Under the pieces are notes generated by a model. It ran no database searches and was not told the origin of the DNA. It was given only the letters and a program-made list of their open reading frames with translations. Below, in pieces: positions 1-7,893 of a DNA stretch of 30,112 nucleotides. Origin of the DNA: CAXRDE01 sp964342365 (GTDB taxonomy: Bacteria; Cyanobacteriota; Sericytochromatia; UBA7694); the NCBI GenBank assembly GCA_964342365.1, contig CAYFGW010000020.1, positions 1 through 30,112 on the forward strand, written 5' to 3'. The position numbers and the translations under genes are program-made. Every line of letters begins with the position of its first letter. The stretch's first letter is position 1.

Positions 1-1200
1 ACCCAGGCCCTTCAGGACTCTGCACAAACAGAACTCAATCAAACGGTCAATCGTATCAATACCCTCACCGCCCGCATTTCTGATCTGAACACAGAAATCG
101 CCAAACGCAACGCCGCTGGAGATACCCCTGCAGATTTGTTAGATGAACGGGACCGAGCCCTGGACGAGCTGTCTGAGTACGCCCACTTTACGCTCAGAGA
201 AGACACGCTGGGCAAGGTGGAAGTGCAAATTGACGGCAAGGCCGTGGTGGACGACGAACGCTCCCATCCCATCCAAATTTACAGAGAGCCCGACATTGTG
301 CGGGGCAGCACCACCACCGTTTTCCCTGTCACCCTGCAAACGGGCGATTTGCGCATTAACGGCATTGACGTTTTTGCGGGCAGTCCCCTGACCCTCAACA
401 GTGCCGCTGACAAGGGACAGTTGGTGGAACGCATCAATCAGGTCACCGCCAGCACCAATATTCGCGCCAGTCTGGATCCGGCGGGTCAACTGGTATTACA
501 GGGGACTCGTGAGGGTACTACCTATTTAAACGTCACCCAGAGCGGGCAGGGTCTTAACGCCACGGGCTTAGAGAGTGGCAATACTGCCCTGACGGATCGC
601 TCCCGTTTACAACTGCGAACGGGCACTTTCATTCTCAATCCCGGCGGCAAACTGGCGGGGCTCTCAGATGTGCGTAACGCAGAAATACCCGGTATTCTGG
701 GCCGTCTACAAAACATCAGTGACGCCATCATTAGCGGCGTCAACGGCATTCATGAAGCGGCCTTCAACTTAAACCGTCTTTCGGGCCAGCCCTTTTTTAC
801 GGGCACCAACCCCACAGATATGGCCGTGGCAGACAGTCTGGTGGCCAGCCCGGAAAGGGTGGCCTTAGCGGCCACACGAGATTTTCCGCCCGGTGATGGT
901 TCTCAGGGTCTGGCCATTTACAATTTGCGCAACAGCCTGAATGTGGATGAAGATTATCAGCAAATGATTACGGAACTGGGCGTTCGCATTGAACGGCTTC
1001 AGGACGGGGCCGAGCGCCAGGACAAGGTGCTTTCTCAGATCGAAAACCAGCGTCAGTCGGTGTCCGGTGTGAATCTGGACGAAGAACTGGCCAATATGCT
1101 GGAATACCAGCGTTCTTTTAATGCCGCTGCCCGGGTGCTGAACACCTTTGATGAAATGCTCAACCAGATCGTGAACGGCCTGGGATTGGTGGGAAGGTAA
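1..1200 (+). CDS. flgK: Flagellar hook-associated protein 1 FlgK (5' end outside window)
   Basis: FlgK forms the first junction zone between the flagellar hook and filament. The reading frame is open from base 1 and gives about 399 visible residues, so the start lies upstream. Family features are a coiled N-terminal part followed by a motif of the LLDERDRALDELSE type (typical FlgK is LLDxRDxAL), and a C-terminal helix LANMLEYQRSFNAAARVL ending in NQIVNGLGLVGR, the usual FlgK end. From about visible residue 114 there is a hook-IN-like motif (TGDLRINGIDVF) followed by a helix with ERIN, the same type of module that is repeated in the neighbouring FlgL. The stop is followed after 6 nt by flgL, the usual flagellar order, so the two are probably cotranscribed. 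An ATG/TTG start inside the visible part should not be used, because the frame clearly continues to the left edge. Confidence 0.93.
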   Translation, partial: TQALQDSAQTELNQTVNRINTLTARISDLNTEIAKRNAAGDTPADLLDERDRALDELSEYAHFTLREDTLGKVEVQIDGKAVVDDERSHPIQIYREPDIVRGSTTTVFPVTLQTGDLRINGIDVFAGSPLTLNSAADKGQLVERINQVTASTNIRASLDPAGQLVLQGTREGTTYLNVTQSGQGLNATGLESGNTALTDRSRLQLRTGTFILNPGGKLAGLSDVRNAEIPGILGRLQNISDAIISGVNGIHEAAFNLNRLSGQPFFTGTNPTDMAVADSLVASPERVALAATRDFPPGDGSQGLAIYNLRNSLNVDEDYQQMITELGVRIERLQDGAERQDKVLSQIENQRQSVSGVNLDEELANMLEYQRSFNAAARVLNTFDEMLNQIVNGLGLVGR

Positions 1201-1206
1201 CATAAT

Positions 1207-3726
1207 ATGCAACGCATTACCCAACGCATGCTCAATCAGAACGTGCTTCAGGACATTCAGAATCGGCAGAGAGATCTTTTGCTTACCCAGAAGCAAATCA
1301 GCACGGGCCTGCGCTATGAACAACCCTCAGAAGCCCCCCGCGATGCGGCCATCGCCCTGGACCTACAGCAGGCCATTCGTTTTCAAAGCCAGCTGCGGGA
1401 AAATGCCCAGGTGGCTCAGGATTTTAACAACGTGGCAGAAGCAGAATTACAGTCCGCCGAAAGCACTCTGCAGCGGGCCAGGGAACTGGCGCTAAGAGCA
1501 TCTAGCGAGGCCCTTAACGAACAACAAATTGACGCCCTGTCTCAAGAATTAGACGGCTTAATTGACCAGCTGCTCGATGTGGGCAACGGTACCCACGAAA
1601 GCCGCTTTCTATTTGCCGGGTTTCAAACCCAGCGACCGCCCTTTGTGGCCGTCCACGCCCTGGACATTCGCGGCAATCAGCTTAACGCTCTGGGACTGCA
1701 GCAGGGCAGCTTTGAAACTCGCGTGGAAACCCGCTCTGAAAACGAAGTGGCAGCAGGCGCCTTTGCCTTAAACGACGGGGATCTGGTGATCAATAACGTG
1801 GACATTGGCGGATTCTTTGTAAACGACGCCACCCGTACCGCCGAAGAAAATACCCAGACTCTGGTAGAGCGCATCAACGCCCGGACTGCGGATACCGGCG
1901 TGAGTGCTCAGGCCGTTACGCTGCCAGCGGGTACCTTTGATGCCCCCGGTGCGGGGCCACTCACGGGCATTGCTCTGGCTAATGTAGACGCCAACGGCGA
2001 GCCCACAGAGCGGAATATTCAGGTGCGCAGCCGTGGCACTCAGGGTGTGGGTAACACCCCCGTTTTTCGCAACGAAAACCTCACCCTCGACAGCGTACGC
2101 TTTCGCTCCCTGGATATCGGGGCTGGAGCCATTGGTGACGTGCCCGCTGGTACCGTACAAATTAACGGCGAACCCATTAATTCTGCCATGACATTTAACG
2201 CCGCCAATACCCCGGAGCAAAATGCCCAGGAGATTGCTCGAGCCATCAATACGGCCCGCAACGCCACGGGGGTTCGCGCAGAAACCGATGGGTCAGGCCA
2301 GGTCAATCTGGTGGCTGAGCGTCCGTTCACGGTAAGTGGCGCCCCACCGCAGACCCAGCTTCCCAACCAGAACTATGCCCAGCAATTTGACGCCAATCCC
2401 GCAGTGGGGGCCATCAACGGCGGAGGTTCCCTGCAACTGGGCTCCGGCGATTTGATCATTAACGGCATTGACATTTTTTCTCCGCCGGTCACCCTCGATG
2501 CCAGCCTGACCCCGGCGCAACGCGCGGAGGCGGTCGCGGGAGCCATTAACCTGAAAACTCCCGAGAGCGGTATTTCCGCCGGGGCTGACGGGGATCAGCT
2601 GGTGTTTAGCAACAACCACCGACACGTCACGCGAGTAGACTATATCGGGGACGGGGGCGATAACAAAGCCCAGATTGGCCGCGATAGCTTTGTGGATTTG
2701 TACATGAGTGGTGATGAAGCCTTTGCGGGACATCGCCGCGACGTGCGGTTGGTGAGTCAGCAAAACCTGCCCGCTGCGGGACTCGGTTCAGGGGTCAGCA
2801 CGGCCCCGGTGAGCTTTCTGGCGGGAGACACCCTCGGCCCCGGAGATTTTGTGATTAACGGTACCTCTATTACCGCGGGGCCCTTTGCGGGCAACGCCGC
2901 GGCGGATGCCACCGCGCTGGTAGCGGCCATTAACGCCGAAAGCGGCACCACGCTGGTGAGTGCTCAGCTGGAAGGGCCCAATCAGGTGCGGCTCACCTCT
3001 GACACGGGCAGCGTGTTCAACGTGCAAACCACCGGAGCCGGGGTGCGCGCTCAAATTCCTGAAGGGGATTACCTGAACGCCATTGAAGCCGGAGACTTCA
3101 TTATTAACGGAGTAGACATAGGCCCCATTGCACCCGTGCCCGCCAACCCCGCCGATCCCTTACAAGCGGCTCAGGATCTGGGGCAAGCCCTGGCCAACGT
3201 CATTAACAACAACGCCGCACTCAGTGGTGTAACCGCTGAAGTTCTCACGGACAATGTGGGTGGCGTACGTCTGCAGCTGGACACCCGCGGGCAAAACATT
3301 GAGGTGAGCACCACCGATCCCGTCACCGCCAGTTTATTGTCGGCCACCGGTTTCCAAAACGGGGCTAAAGCCACCCAGCAAGTGAACGTATTTAAAACCA
3401 TCATTGACTTAAGAGACAGCGTTCTCAACGCCAAAACCCAGCGTAATGCGGCCACCATTTCAAATCAGTCGGTGCAGGATGTGTCCGATGCTTTGGACGT
3501 GATTACCGCCGCTCAGGTGGAACTGGGCATTCGCGTTCAGCGCGCGGAGCTGGTGTTTAATCGTTCCGAATTGCAAAGTGAAACCCTGACCACACAGCTG
3601 GCGGAAAATCGTGAGGTGGATATCACCGAAGCGATTTCACGCCTGACCCTTGAAGAAACGGCCCTTCAGGCGGCCTATGCAGTTACCCAGCGTCTGAATA
3701 ATCTTAGCCTGCTCAACTTCATTTAG
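1207..3726 (+). CDS. flgL: Flagellar hook-associated protein 3 FlgL, enlarged, with five hook-IN-like motifs
   Basis: FlgL is the second hook-filament junction protein. The N-terminus (MQRITQRMLNQNVLQDIQ, then QKQISTGLRYEQPSEAPRDA) and the C-terminus (RLTLEETALQAAYAVTQRLN) are the coiled-coil D0/D1 ends of the flagellin/FlgL family. At 839 residues it is more than twice the common length of about 300-400. The extra mass is central: five related motifs near residues 191 (GDLVINNVDIG), 315 (GTVQINGEPIN), 414 (GDLIINGIDIF), 546 (GDFVINGTSIT) and 628 (GDFIINGVDIG). Four or all are followed by a helix carrying an A.AIN- or ERIN-like sequence, which matches the Flagellin hook-IN motif family. These would form surface domains facing outward from the junction. 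A purine-rich stretch in the end of flgK serves as ribosome site. The GTG of the next gene follows 5 nt after the stop. Confidence 0.92.
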   Translation: MQRITQRMLNQNVLQDIQNRQRDLLLTQKQISTGLRYEQPSEAPRDAAIALDLQQAIRFQSQLRENAQVAQDFNNVAEAELQSAESTLQRARELALRASSEALNEQQIDALSQELDGLIDQLLDVGNGTHESRFLFAGFQTQRPPFVAVHALDIRGNQLNALGLQQGSFETRVETRSENEVAAGAFALNDGDLVINNVDIGGFFVNDATRTAEENTQTLVERINARTADTGVSAQAVTLPAGTFDAPGAGPLTGIALANVDANGEPTERNIQVRSRGTQGVGNTPVFRNENLTLDSVRFRSLDIGAGAIGDVPAGTVQINGEPINSAMTFNAANTPEQNAQEIARAINTARNATGVRAETDGSGQVNLVAERPFTVSGAPPQTQLPNQNYAQQFDANPAVGAINGGGSLQLGSGDLIINGIDIFSPPVTLDASLTPAQRAEAVAGAINLKTPESGISAGADGDQLVFSNNHRHVTRVDYIGDGGDNKAQIGRDSFVDLYMSGDEAFAGHRRDVRLVSQQNLPAAGLGSGVSTAPVSFLAGDTLGPGDFVINGTSITAGPFAGNAAADATALVAAINAESGTTLVSAQLEGPNQVRLTSDTGSVFNVQTTGAGVRAQIPEGDYLNAIEAGDFIINGVDIGPIAPVPANPADPLQAAQDLGQALANVINNNAALSGVTAEVLTDNVGGVRLQLDTRGQNIEVSTTDPVTASLLSATGFQNGAKATQQVNVFKTIIDLRDSVLNAKTQRNAATISNQSVQDVSDALDVITAAQVELGIRVQRAELVFNRSELQSETLTTQLAENREVDITEAISRLTLEETALQAAYAVTQRLNNLSLLNFI

Positions 3727-3731
3727 GGACC

Positions 3732-4625
3732 GTGTCTCGTTTAAAACCCACGCCCCCCCGCGAAGCGCTGCGTCAGCTCCAGGCCGCACAGAATAAATCT
3801 TTTTTTCGGCGACCTCAATCTCGCCTGGCGGTGGCCTGTGTACTGCTTTTTGTGCTGATTGGCGTCATGCAAATGCGCTTTCGCGAAGCGGCCGATCCGC
3901 AGGTGGCCGATGAGCAGCTGGCCCGGGAACTCATGGAGAATCCCGTCACCCGACCGGGCTTAAAAACCCCGCAAGAGTATTACGTGCGGGCACGGGTATA
4001 TCTGGAACACGGACGGCCCGCAGAAGCCATTTCTGATTATAATCACGTGATTCAACAAGATCCTGAAGCCGTTCTCGCTTACAAAGGCCGCGGACAGGTA
4101 TTTTTACGGGTCAAAAAATACGGTGCCGCACTGGCGGATTTTGAGAAGGTGCTGTCTCTAAACCCCGATGACGAAATGCGCCGCGAAGTGCTTAACAATC
4201 GGGGTTTGATTCGCAGACAGTGGGGCCAGCATAAGGCGGCCATTGCGGATTATTTAGCCGCCATACAGGCCGGAGCCCCGCCGGTACAAAAAGCTTTATT
4301 GTACAGTAATATTGGTCTGGCTTACGAAGCCCTGAAAGATTATAAAAAGGCGCATGTGGCTTATCAGGCGGCGCAAACTGCGTCTTCGCGCTATACATTG
4401 GCGTATCTGTTTGAAGGCCGATTGTTCTGGCGGGAGCAGCAACCGGCCCGGGCCCTGCCGCTGTTAGAAAAAGTCACCGGAGATCGACCGGATCTCAAAG
4501 AAGGCTGGACCCTGCTGGCCACGGTAGCAGAAGTGCAGCAAAAACCTGAGATTTTGCGGCGCGCTCTCACCAACGCCTGTCAACTGGAGGTTGAATCAGC
4601 ATGTCAGAAATTGAACCCATCTTAG
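3732..4625 (+). CDS. Membrane-anchored TPR-repeat protein
   Basis: This 297-residue protein has a short basic N-terminus, one hydrophobic segment at about residues 31-47 (RLAVACVLLFVLIGVM) and then a helical region of about five tetratricopeptide repeats (roughly residues 79-270). Canonical TPR signatures are visible: A.Y.GRG.V...V.KY..AL.DFEK.L.LNPDD and NIGLAYEALKDYKKAHVAY. TPR domains are protein-binding scaffolds; here the topology predicts that they lie outside the cytoplasmic membrane. The start is GTG at 3732, chosen because it lies 5 nt after the flgL stop. The gene end overlaps trmO by 25 nt, which suggests coupling. Co-location with flgK and flgL allows a role in flagellar or envelope assembly, but nothing in the sequence proves it; function is unknown. 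Confidence 0.82.
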   Translation: MSRLKPTPPREALRQLQAAQNKSFFRRPQSRLAVACVLLFVLIGVMQMRFREAADPQVADEQLARELMENPVTRPGLKTPQEYYVRARVYLEHGRPAEAISDYNHVIQQDPEAVLAYKGRGQVFLRVKKYGAALADFEKVLSLNPDDEMRREVLNNRGLIRRQWGQHKAAIADYLAAIQAGAPPVQKALLYSNIGLAYEALKDYKKAHVAYQAAQTASSRYTLAYLFEGRLFWREQQPARALPLLEKVTGDRPDLKEGWTLLATVAEVQQKPEILRRALTNACQLEVESACQKLNPS

Positions 4626-5080
4626 AACCCATTGTCTTAACACCTATCGGCATTGTGCACAGCAGCCGCAGCGACATCAAAGACGACCACTGGGACGCCG
4701 AAAAGGTCTGGATTGAACTCGCCGAGGAATTCGGCCCGGAGACCCTCAAAGGTCTGGACAGTTTTTCTCATGTGGCCGTGCTCTTTTATATGCATAAAGT
4801 GACCCGCATTAACACCGGTGCCCGCCGCCCTCGCAACCGTCAGGACTGGCCTGAAGTGGGTATTTTTGCACAGCGCGGCAAAAACCGCCCCAATCAGATG
4901 GGGCTCACGGTGTGTGAGGTTTTAAAGGTAGAAGGCAAGGGTTTGTATCTAAAGGGCTTAGACGCCGTTCACGGCACACCGGTGCTGGATCTCAAGCCCT
5001 GGGTACACAGCATGGGGCCGCGGGGAGAAACCGTTGAGCCCCACTGGATGCAAGAACTGATGCAGAATTACTGGAGTTGA
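4601..5080 (+). CDS. trmO: TrmO/TsaA-family tRNA methyltransferase (t6A37 N6-methylation)
   Basis: The family (TsaA/UPF0066, beta-barrel fold) uses S-adenosylmethionine to methylate N6-threonylcarbamoyladenosine at position 37 of tRNAs that read ACY codons, giving m6t6A. Family motifs are PIGIVHSS at the N-terminus, then LDSFSHVAVLFYMHK, then GIFAQRGKNRPNQMGLTVCEV (the F..R...RPN.IG core) and GLDAVHGTPVLDLKPWV (the GLD..DGTPVLDIKPY core). The protein has 159 residues, so it is the short single-domain form; E. coli TrmO is about 235 residues and has an extra C-terminal domain. The ATG lies inside the end of the TPR gene, with a GGAGG-like sequence (ctggaggtt) about 10 nt upstream. The gene converges with the LysM gene, leaving only 27 nt between them. 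No clear hairpin terminator was seen there. Confidence 0.88.
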   Translation: MSEIEPILEPIVLTPIGIVHSSRSDIKDDHWDAEKVWIELAEEFGPETLKGLDSFSHVAVLFYMHKVTRINTGARRPRNRQDWPEVGIFAQRGKNRPNQMGLTVCEVLKVEGKGLYLKGLDAVHGTPVLDLKPWVHSMGPRGETVEPHWMQELMQNYWS

Positions 5081-5107
5081 ATCAGTTCGCGGTCAGCTGC
5101 GATTCGC

Positions 5108-6673
5108 TTAGAACAATTTGCCGCCAAACAGCGTGGTGTATTCTGCGTTGACCTTATCAGCGTAAGTGCGCACATTGGGGTCCCCATAGCGTTTTAAAGC
5201 CGTTCCCACGTGGCGACCGGCGTCCGAACGCTGACTCCGGGTGGAGCGATCTTCCAGCTCGTACTTCATATACGCCGTACTGGTCCACACATTGGCCTTG
5301 ATGTTATAGCGCTGGTTAATGCTGCGAGAACTTTGAACAAAATTGCTGCGATGCTCCCGATAGGGACTGCGAGCGCCCTTACCTCTCACAATACCTGACA
5401 TATGGTGCACCTGTTTAATGGCGATTCCCGTTAGCTGTCCGAGGCCACCTGCTCCCGTATGGCTTTTGGCCCGTGGATTAATACCGCCACTTTCGTGAGC
5501 AAATAAGGCCAGCATGAGCTTGGGGTCTACATTAAAGGCTTTGCCTGCGGCATCCAGTTCAATGGCAATTTCGCGCATCTCTGCAGGCGTGGTGCGGGTG
5601 CGCCTGGTGTGTCCTAAGCGGCGATGGTGCTCCTGATACCCCTGCATGGCCTCAAATAATTCTTTGGCCCGGGCAGTCATGCCGCTGCTGTCCACGGGGC
5701 CTGTGGATACGGGCGCTGACACCGACGGGCTCTCTTCGCGCTGTGCCACGGCATTGGGAATACGCAGTTTCATACCCGGCTTCAGAGAATTGGGATTGCG
5801 CATGACGTCGCGATTGGCCTCATAAATTTCCATATAGCGCTCTGAATCGCCCAGCATACGCAGAGCAATCACGCTCAGAGACTCACCGCGACCCACGGTA
5901 TGTTCTGTGTAGACGGGTTCAGGAGCAGGAGGCGTTGCAGGGGATTCCGTAGCGGGAACCCCGGTTTGGGGTTGCTGGGGTTTGGGCTGCTTCTGCACCG
6001 GAGCAGGCGTTGTCACAGGAGCCTGATAAATTTCTGTAGGAATACGAATTTTAGCCCCGATGCGCAAATCGTGAGGGTTCATGAGAAGGTCGCGATTGGC
6101 CTCGTAAAGTATGTTGCTGTTTTTAGAGTTCCCGGTCAAACGTTTGGCAATCCGACTCAGAGAATCACCGCGCCGGATGGTGTAATCCACAAAACCGCTT
6201 TCATCTTTGGGACTTTCTGGCGCGGCAGGAACGTTAACCGGAGCATTCGAGCGGGCAGAAGGACGCACGGTGGGACGTTGAGAACCCAACGGAGACGGTG
6301 TTTCTTCTGCTTTGGGCACGGGCACTTTCAGAGTCATGCCAATGCGCAGGGCGTCAGGATTGGAAAGCACGTTGCGATTGGCTTCAAAAATCTCGTTGCT
6401 ATAATTTGCGCTACCCAGGTGTTTTTTGGCAATCCGGCTCAGAGAATCCCCTTTTTTAACGGTGTAATCTTTGAAAGCCGGCGTTTCAGGAGCCAGAGGA
6501 ACAGTGGGGCTGGCACTGCCCTGTTCGCTAATACTCACCTTACTGGTGGCCATGGGAACGATGTTAAGAGCGGCTTCCGAAGGCAACTTAGGCGGAGCAG
6601 GAGATGTCAGAGGTGGAGCGTTTAACCGGGGGGCATTGGTGGGTGCATTGATATTGCGACGAAGATGAGGCAT
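5108..6673 (-). CDS. Triple-LysM protein with C-terminal lysozyme/transglycosylase-like domain
   Basis: The protein has 521 residues and three LysM peptidoglycan-binding domains at about residues 69-118, 163-212 and 256-306. Each has the pattern YT.(K/R)GDSLS.IA...LG then EANR..(M/L).NP..L..GM.L.IP. Proline-rich linkers separate them. The C-terminal part (about residues 365-520) resembles the lysozyme/SLT fold: NVDPKLMLALFAHESGG has a candidate catalytic Glu near residue 394, followed by GAGGLGQLTG and a late Y.DKVNAEY motif. A role in cleaving peptidoglycan glycan strands is inferred. ATG at 6673 is preferred over an upstream in-frame TTG (6682), because AGGAG lies 9 nt before the ATG but directly abuts the TTG. 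The N-terminus is Pro/Ala/Asn-rich with no hydrophobic segment, so no Sec signal peptide is seen. That is odd for a wall enzyme. Confidence 0.8.
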   Translation of the reverse strand: MPHLRRNINAPTNAPRLNAPPLTSPAPPKLPSEAALNIVPMATSKVSISEQGSASPTVPLAPETPAFKDYTVKKGDSLSRIAKKHLGSANYSNEIFEANRNVLSNPDALRIGMTLKVPVPKAEETPSPLGSQRPTVRPSARSNAPVNVPAAPESPKDESGFVDYTIRRGDSLSRIAKRLTGNSKNSNILYEANRDLLMNPHDLRIGAKIRIPTEIYQAPVTTPAPVQKQPKPQQPQTGVPATESPATPPAPEPVYTEHTVGRGESLSVIALRMLGDSERYMEIYEANRDVMRNPNSLKPGMKLRIPNAVAQREESPSVSAPVSTGPVDSSGMTARAKELFEAMQGYQEHHRRLGHTRRTRTTPAEMREIAIELDAAGKAFNVDPKLMLALFAHESGGINPRAKSHTGAGGLGQLTGIAIKQVHHMSGIVRGKGARSPYREHRSNFVQSSRSINQRYNIKANVWTSTAYMKYELEDRSTRSQRSDAGRHVGTALKRYGDPNVRTYADKVNAEYTTLFGGKLF

Positions 6674-6708
6674 AGAAAACAACTCCTGACATGTTGGGTA
6701 TTGTATAT

Positions 6709-6714
6709 ATTATA
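6709..6714 (-). promoter_or_regulatory. -10 box for the triple-LysM gene
   Basis: On the minus strand there is a perfect TATAAT about 36 nt upstream of the ATG at 6673. It predicts a transcript start near 6702 and a leader of roughly 30 nt carrying the AGGAG ribosome site. No good -35 box is seen. It lies back to back with the mltA promoter in a gap of under 100 nt. Confidence 0.5.
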
Positions 6715-6750
6715 TCTACTGTCTAAAAATACTTGCGTAGAGAACGATCC

Positions 6751-6759
6751 TGATAAAAT
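6751..6759 (+). promoter_or_regulatory. Extended -10 box directly before mltA
   Basis: TGATAAAAT (TG-N-TAAAAT) ends exactly 6 nt before the mltA ATG. A weak TTGCGT at 6733-6738 is spaced 15 nt upstream. If used, transcription would begin at or next to the A of the ATG, which gives a leaderless mRNA. The AAAGG between the box and ATG is too close to act as a normal ribosome site. Confidence 0.45.
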
Positions 6760-6765
6760 AAAGGT

Positions 6766-7884
6766 ATGCGTCAATTTTCTTTATCAGCTGCCCTGCTCTG
6801 CCTTACGTTATCAGTGGGAGCAGCTCCCGTGGGCCACGGTTACGATTTTGAGGGCAACGGCAAACGGGAACGCCCCTGCTTCAGTGAAGTGTACACCCGC
6901 GACGGTCAAACGCTACCGCCCGCCAGCATTGCCATACAAACCGACGGACACTTGTTAAAGCAGGCCTTGCAACGTCAGCTCACGCCCTTAAAAAAGCACC
7001 GGAATAAGGTCTGGCGCAAAGCAGATTTACGCACTTCTGGTGCTCAGCAACTCAGACAAACCCGGAGCTTACTTGAGCTAAAAACACCTCTGAAAGTCAA
7101 AGACCTTGAGCGCTATACGCCCTATTTAATTCAGGGCGAAGACGGTTGTGGCAATACCCAATTCACCGGCTATTTTTCTCCCGCCCTTCAGGTCAAAGCC
7201 AAACCCGATGCGGTGTACAAATACCCTCTGTATAAAGCGCCTTCTCGCTGGCCCGGTGGAAAGCCGCTCACCCGCGCTGAAATTATAGCCGGAAAGCTGG
7301 CCGGTCGCGGTCTAGAACTGGCCTACTCCAAAAGTTTGCTGGATAATTATTTCTTGCAGGTGCAGGGTTCAGGACTGGCGGAATATGTGGATACCGGTGA
7401 GCGCGTCACCCTGCAATTTGGCGGTCAAAACGGCATGGCCTACCGCAGTCTGGGTCGCTATCTGGTGGAAAAGGGGCACGTGCCCGCAGAAGCCATTTCA
7501 CTGGACGCCATTCGCGACTTTTTTCAGAAACACCCTGAGAAAATGGTGGACTATTTAAACATTAATCCCAGTTTTGTATTTTTTACCAAACGCAAGCAGG
7601 GCCCCACTGGCTCTCTGAGCACTGAAGTGGTTCCCGACGTATCTATTGCGGTGGATCCAGCCTTTATTCCTCTGGGCTCCGTGCTGCTGGCAGAGGTTCC
7701 TCTGTTAGATGAACAGGGTCAATTTGTAAAACATGAACTGCGCCTGCTAGTAGCCCAGGATACCGGGGGAGCTATTCGGGGCACGGGTCATGTGGATATT
7801 TACATGGGCGCAGGGCAAAAAGCCCAGAACAAGGCCAGTCGATTGCACCATTACGGCAGACTCTGGCTCCTTTTGCCACAATAA
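6766..7884 (+). CDS. mltA: MltA-family membrane-bound lytic murein transglycosylase
   Basis: MltA enzymes cleave the MurNAc-GlcNAc bond in peptidoglycan with formation of 1,6-anhydro-MurNAc. The 372-residue protein has a Sec-like signal peptide (hydrophobic residues 5-18, likely cut after VGAA). Family blocks in order are GYFSPALQVKA, FLQVQGSGLAEYVDTG, FGGQNGMAYRSLGRYLVE, LNINPSFVFF, DVSIAVDPAFIPLGS and the C-terminal 3D domain VAQDTGGAIRGTGHVDIYMG. The conserved acidic residues are near Asp332 and Asp344 in the 3D domain. No lipobox is seen, so it may not be a lipoprotein, unlike E. coli MltA. ATG 6766 is chosen because it starts the signal peptide; the promoter-like box lies 6 nt upstream. 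It is divergent from the LysM gene and convergent with the EF-hand gene (9 nt gap). Its presence supports a diderm cell. Confidence 0.9.
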   Translation: MRQFSLSAALLCLTLSVGAAPVGHGYDFEGNGKRERPCFSEVYTRDGQTLPPASIAIQTDGHLLKQALQRQLTPLKKHRNKVWRKADLRTSGAQQLRQTRSLLELKTPLKVKDLERYTPYLIQGEDGCGNTQFTGYFSPALQVKAKPDAVYKYPLYKAPSRWPGGKPLTRAEIIAGKLAGRGLELAYSKSLLDNYFLQVQGSGLAEYVDTGERVTLQFGGQNGMAYRSLGRYLVEKGHVPAEAISLDAIRDFFQKHPEKMVDYLNINPSFVFFTKRKQGPTGSLSTEVVPDVSIAVDPAFIPLGSVLLAEVPLLDEQGQFVKHELRLLVAQDTGGAIRGTGHVDIYMGAGQKAQNKASRLHHYGRLWLLLPQ

Positions 7885-7893
7885 ATAAGGGTG

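Noticed and set aside
5900..6625. Long plus-strand open frame (241 codons) opposite the triple-LysM gene
   Set aside because: It is Arg/His/Phe-rich without any recognisable motif, has no ribosome site, and lies wholly inside LysM repeats on the other strand; the repeats themselves keep the frame open.
6665..6958. Plus-strand frame overlapping the start of mltA
   Set aside because: It is out of frame with the clear MltA signal peptide and has no family match; the first part covers the promoter region.
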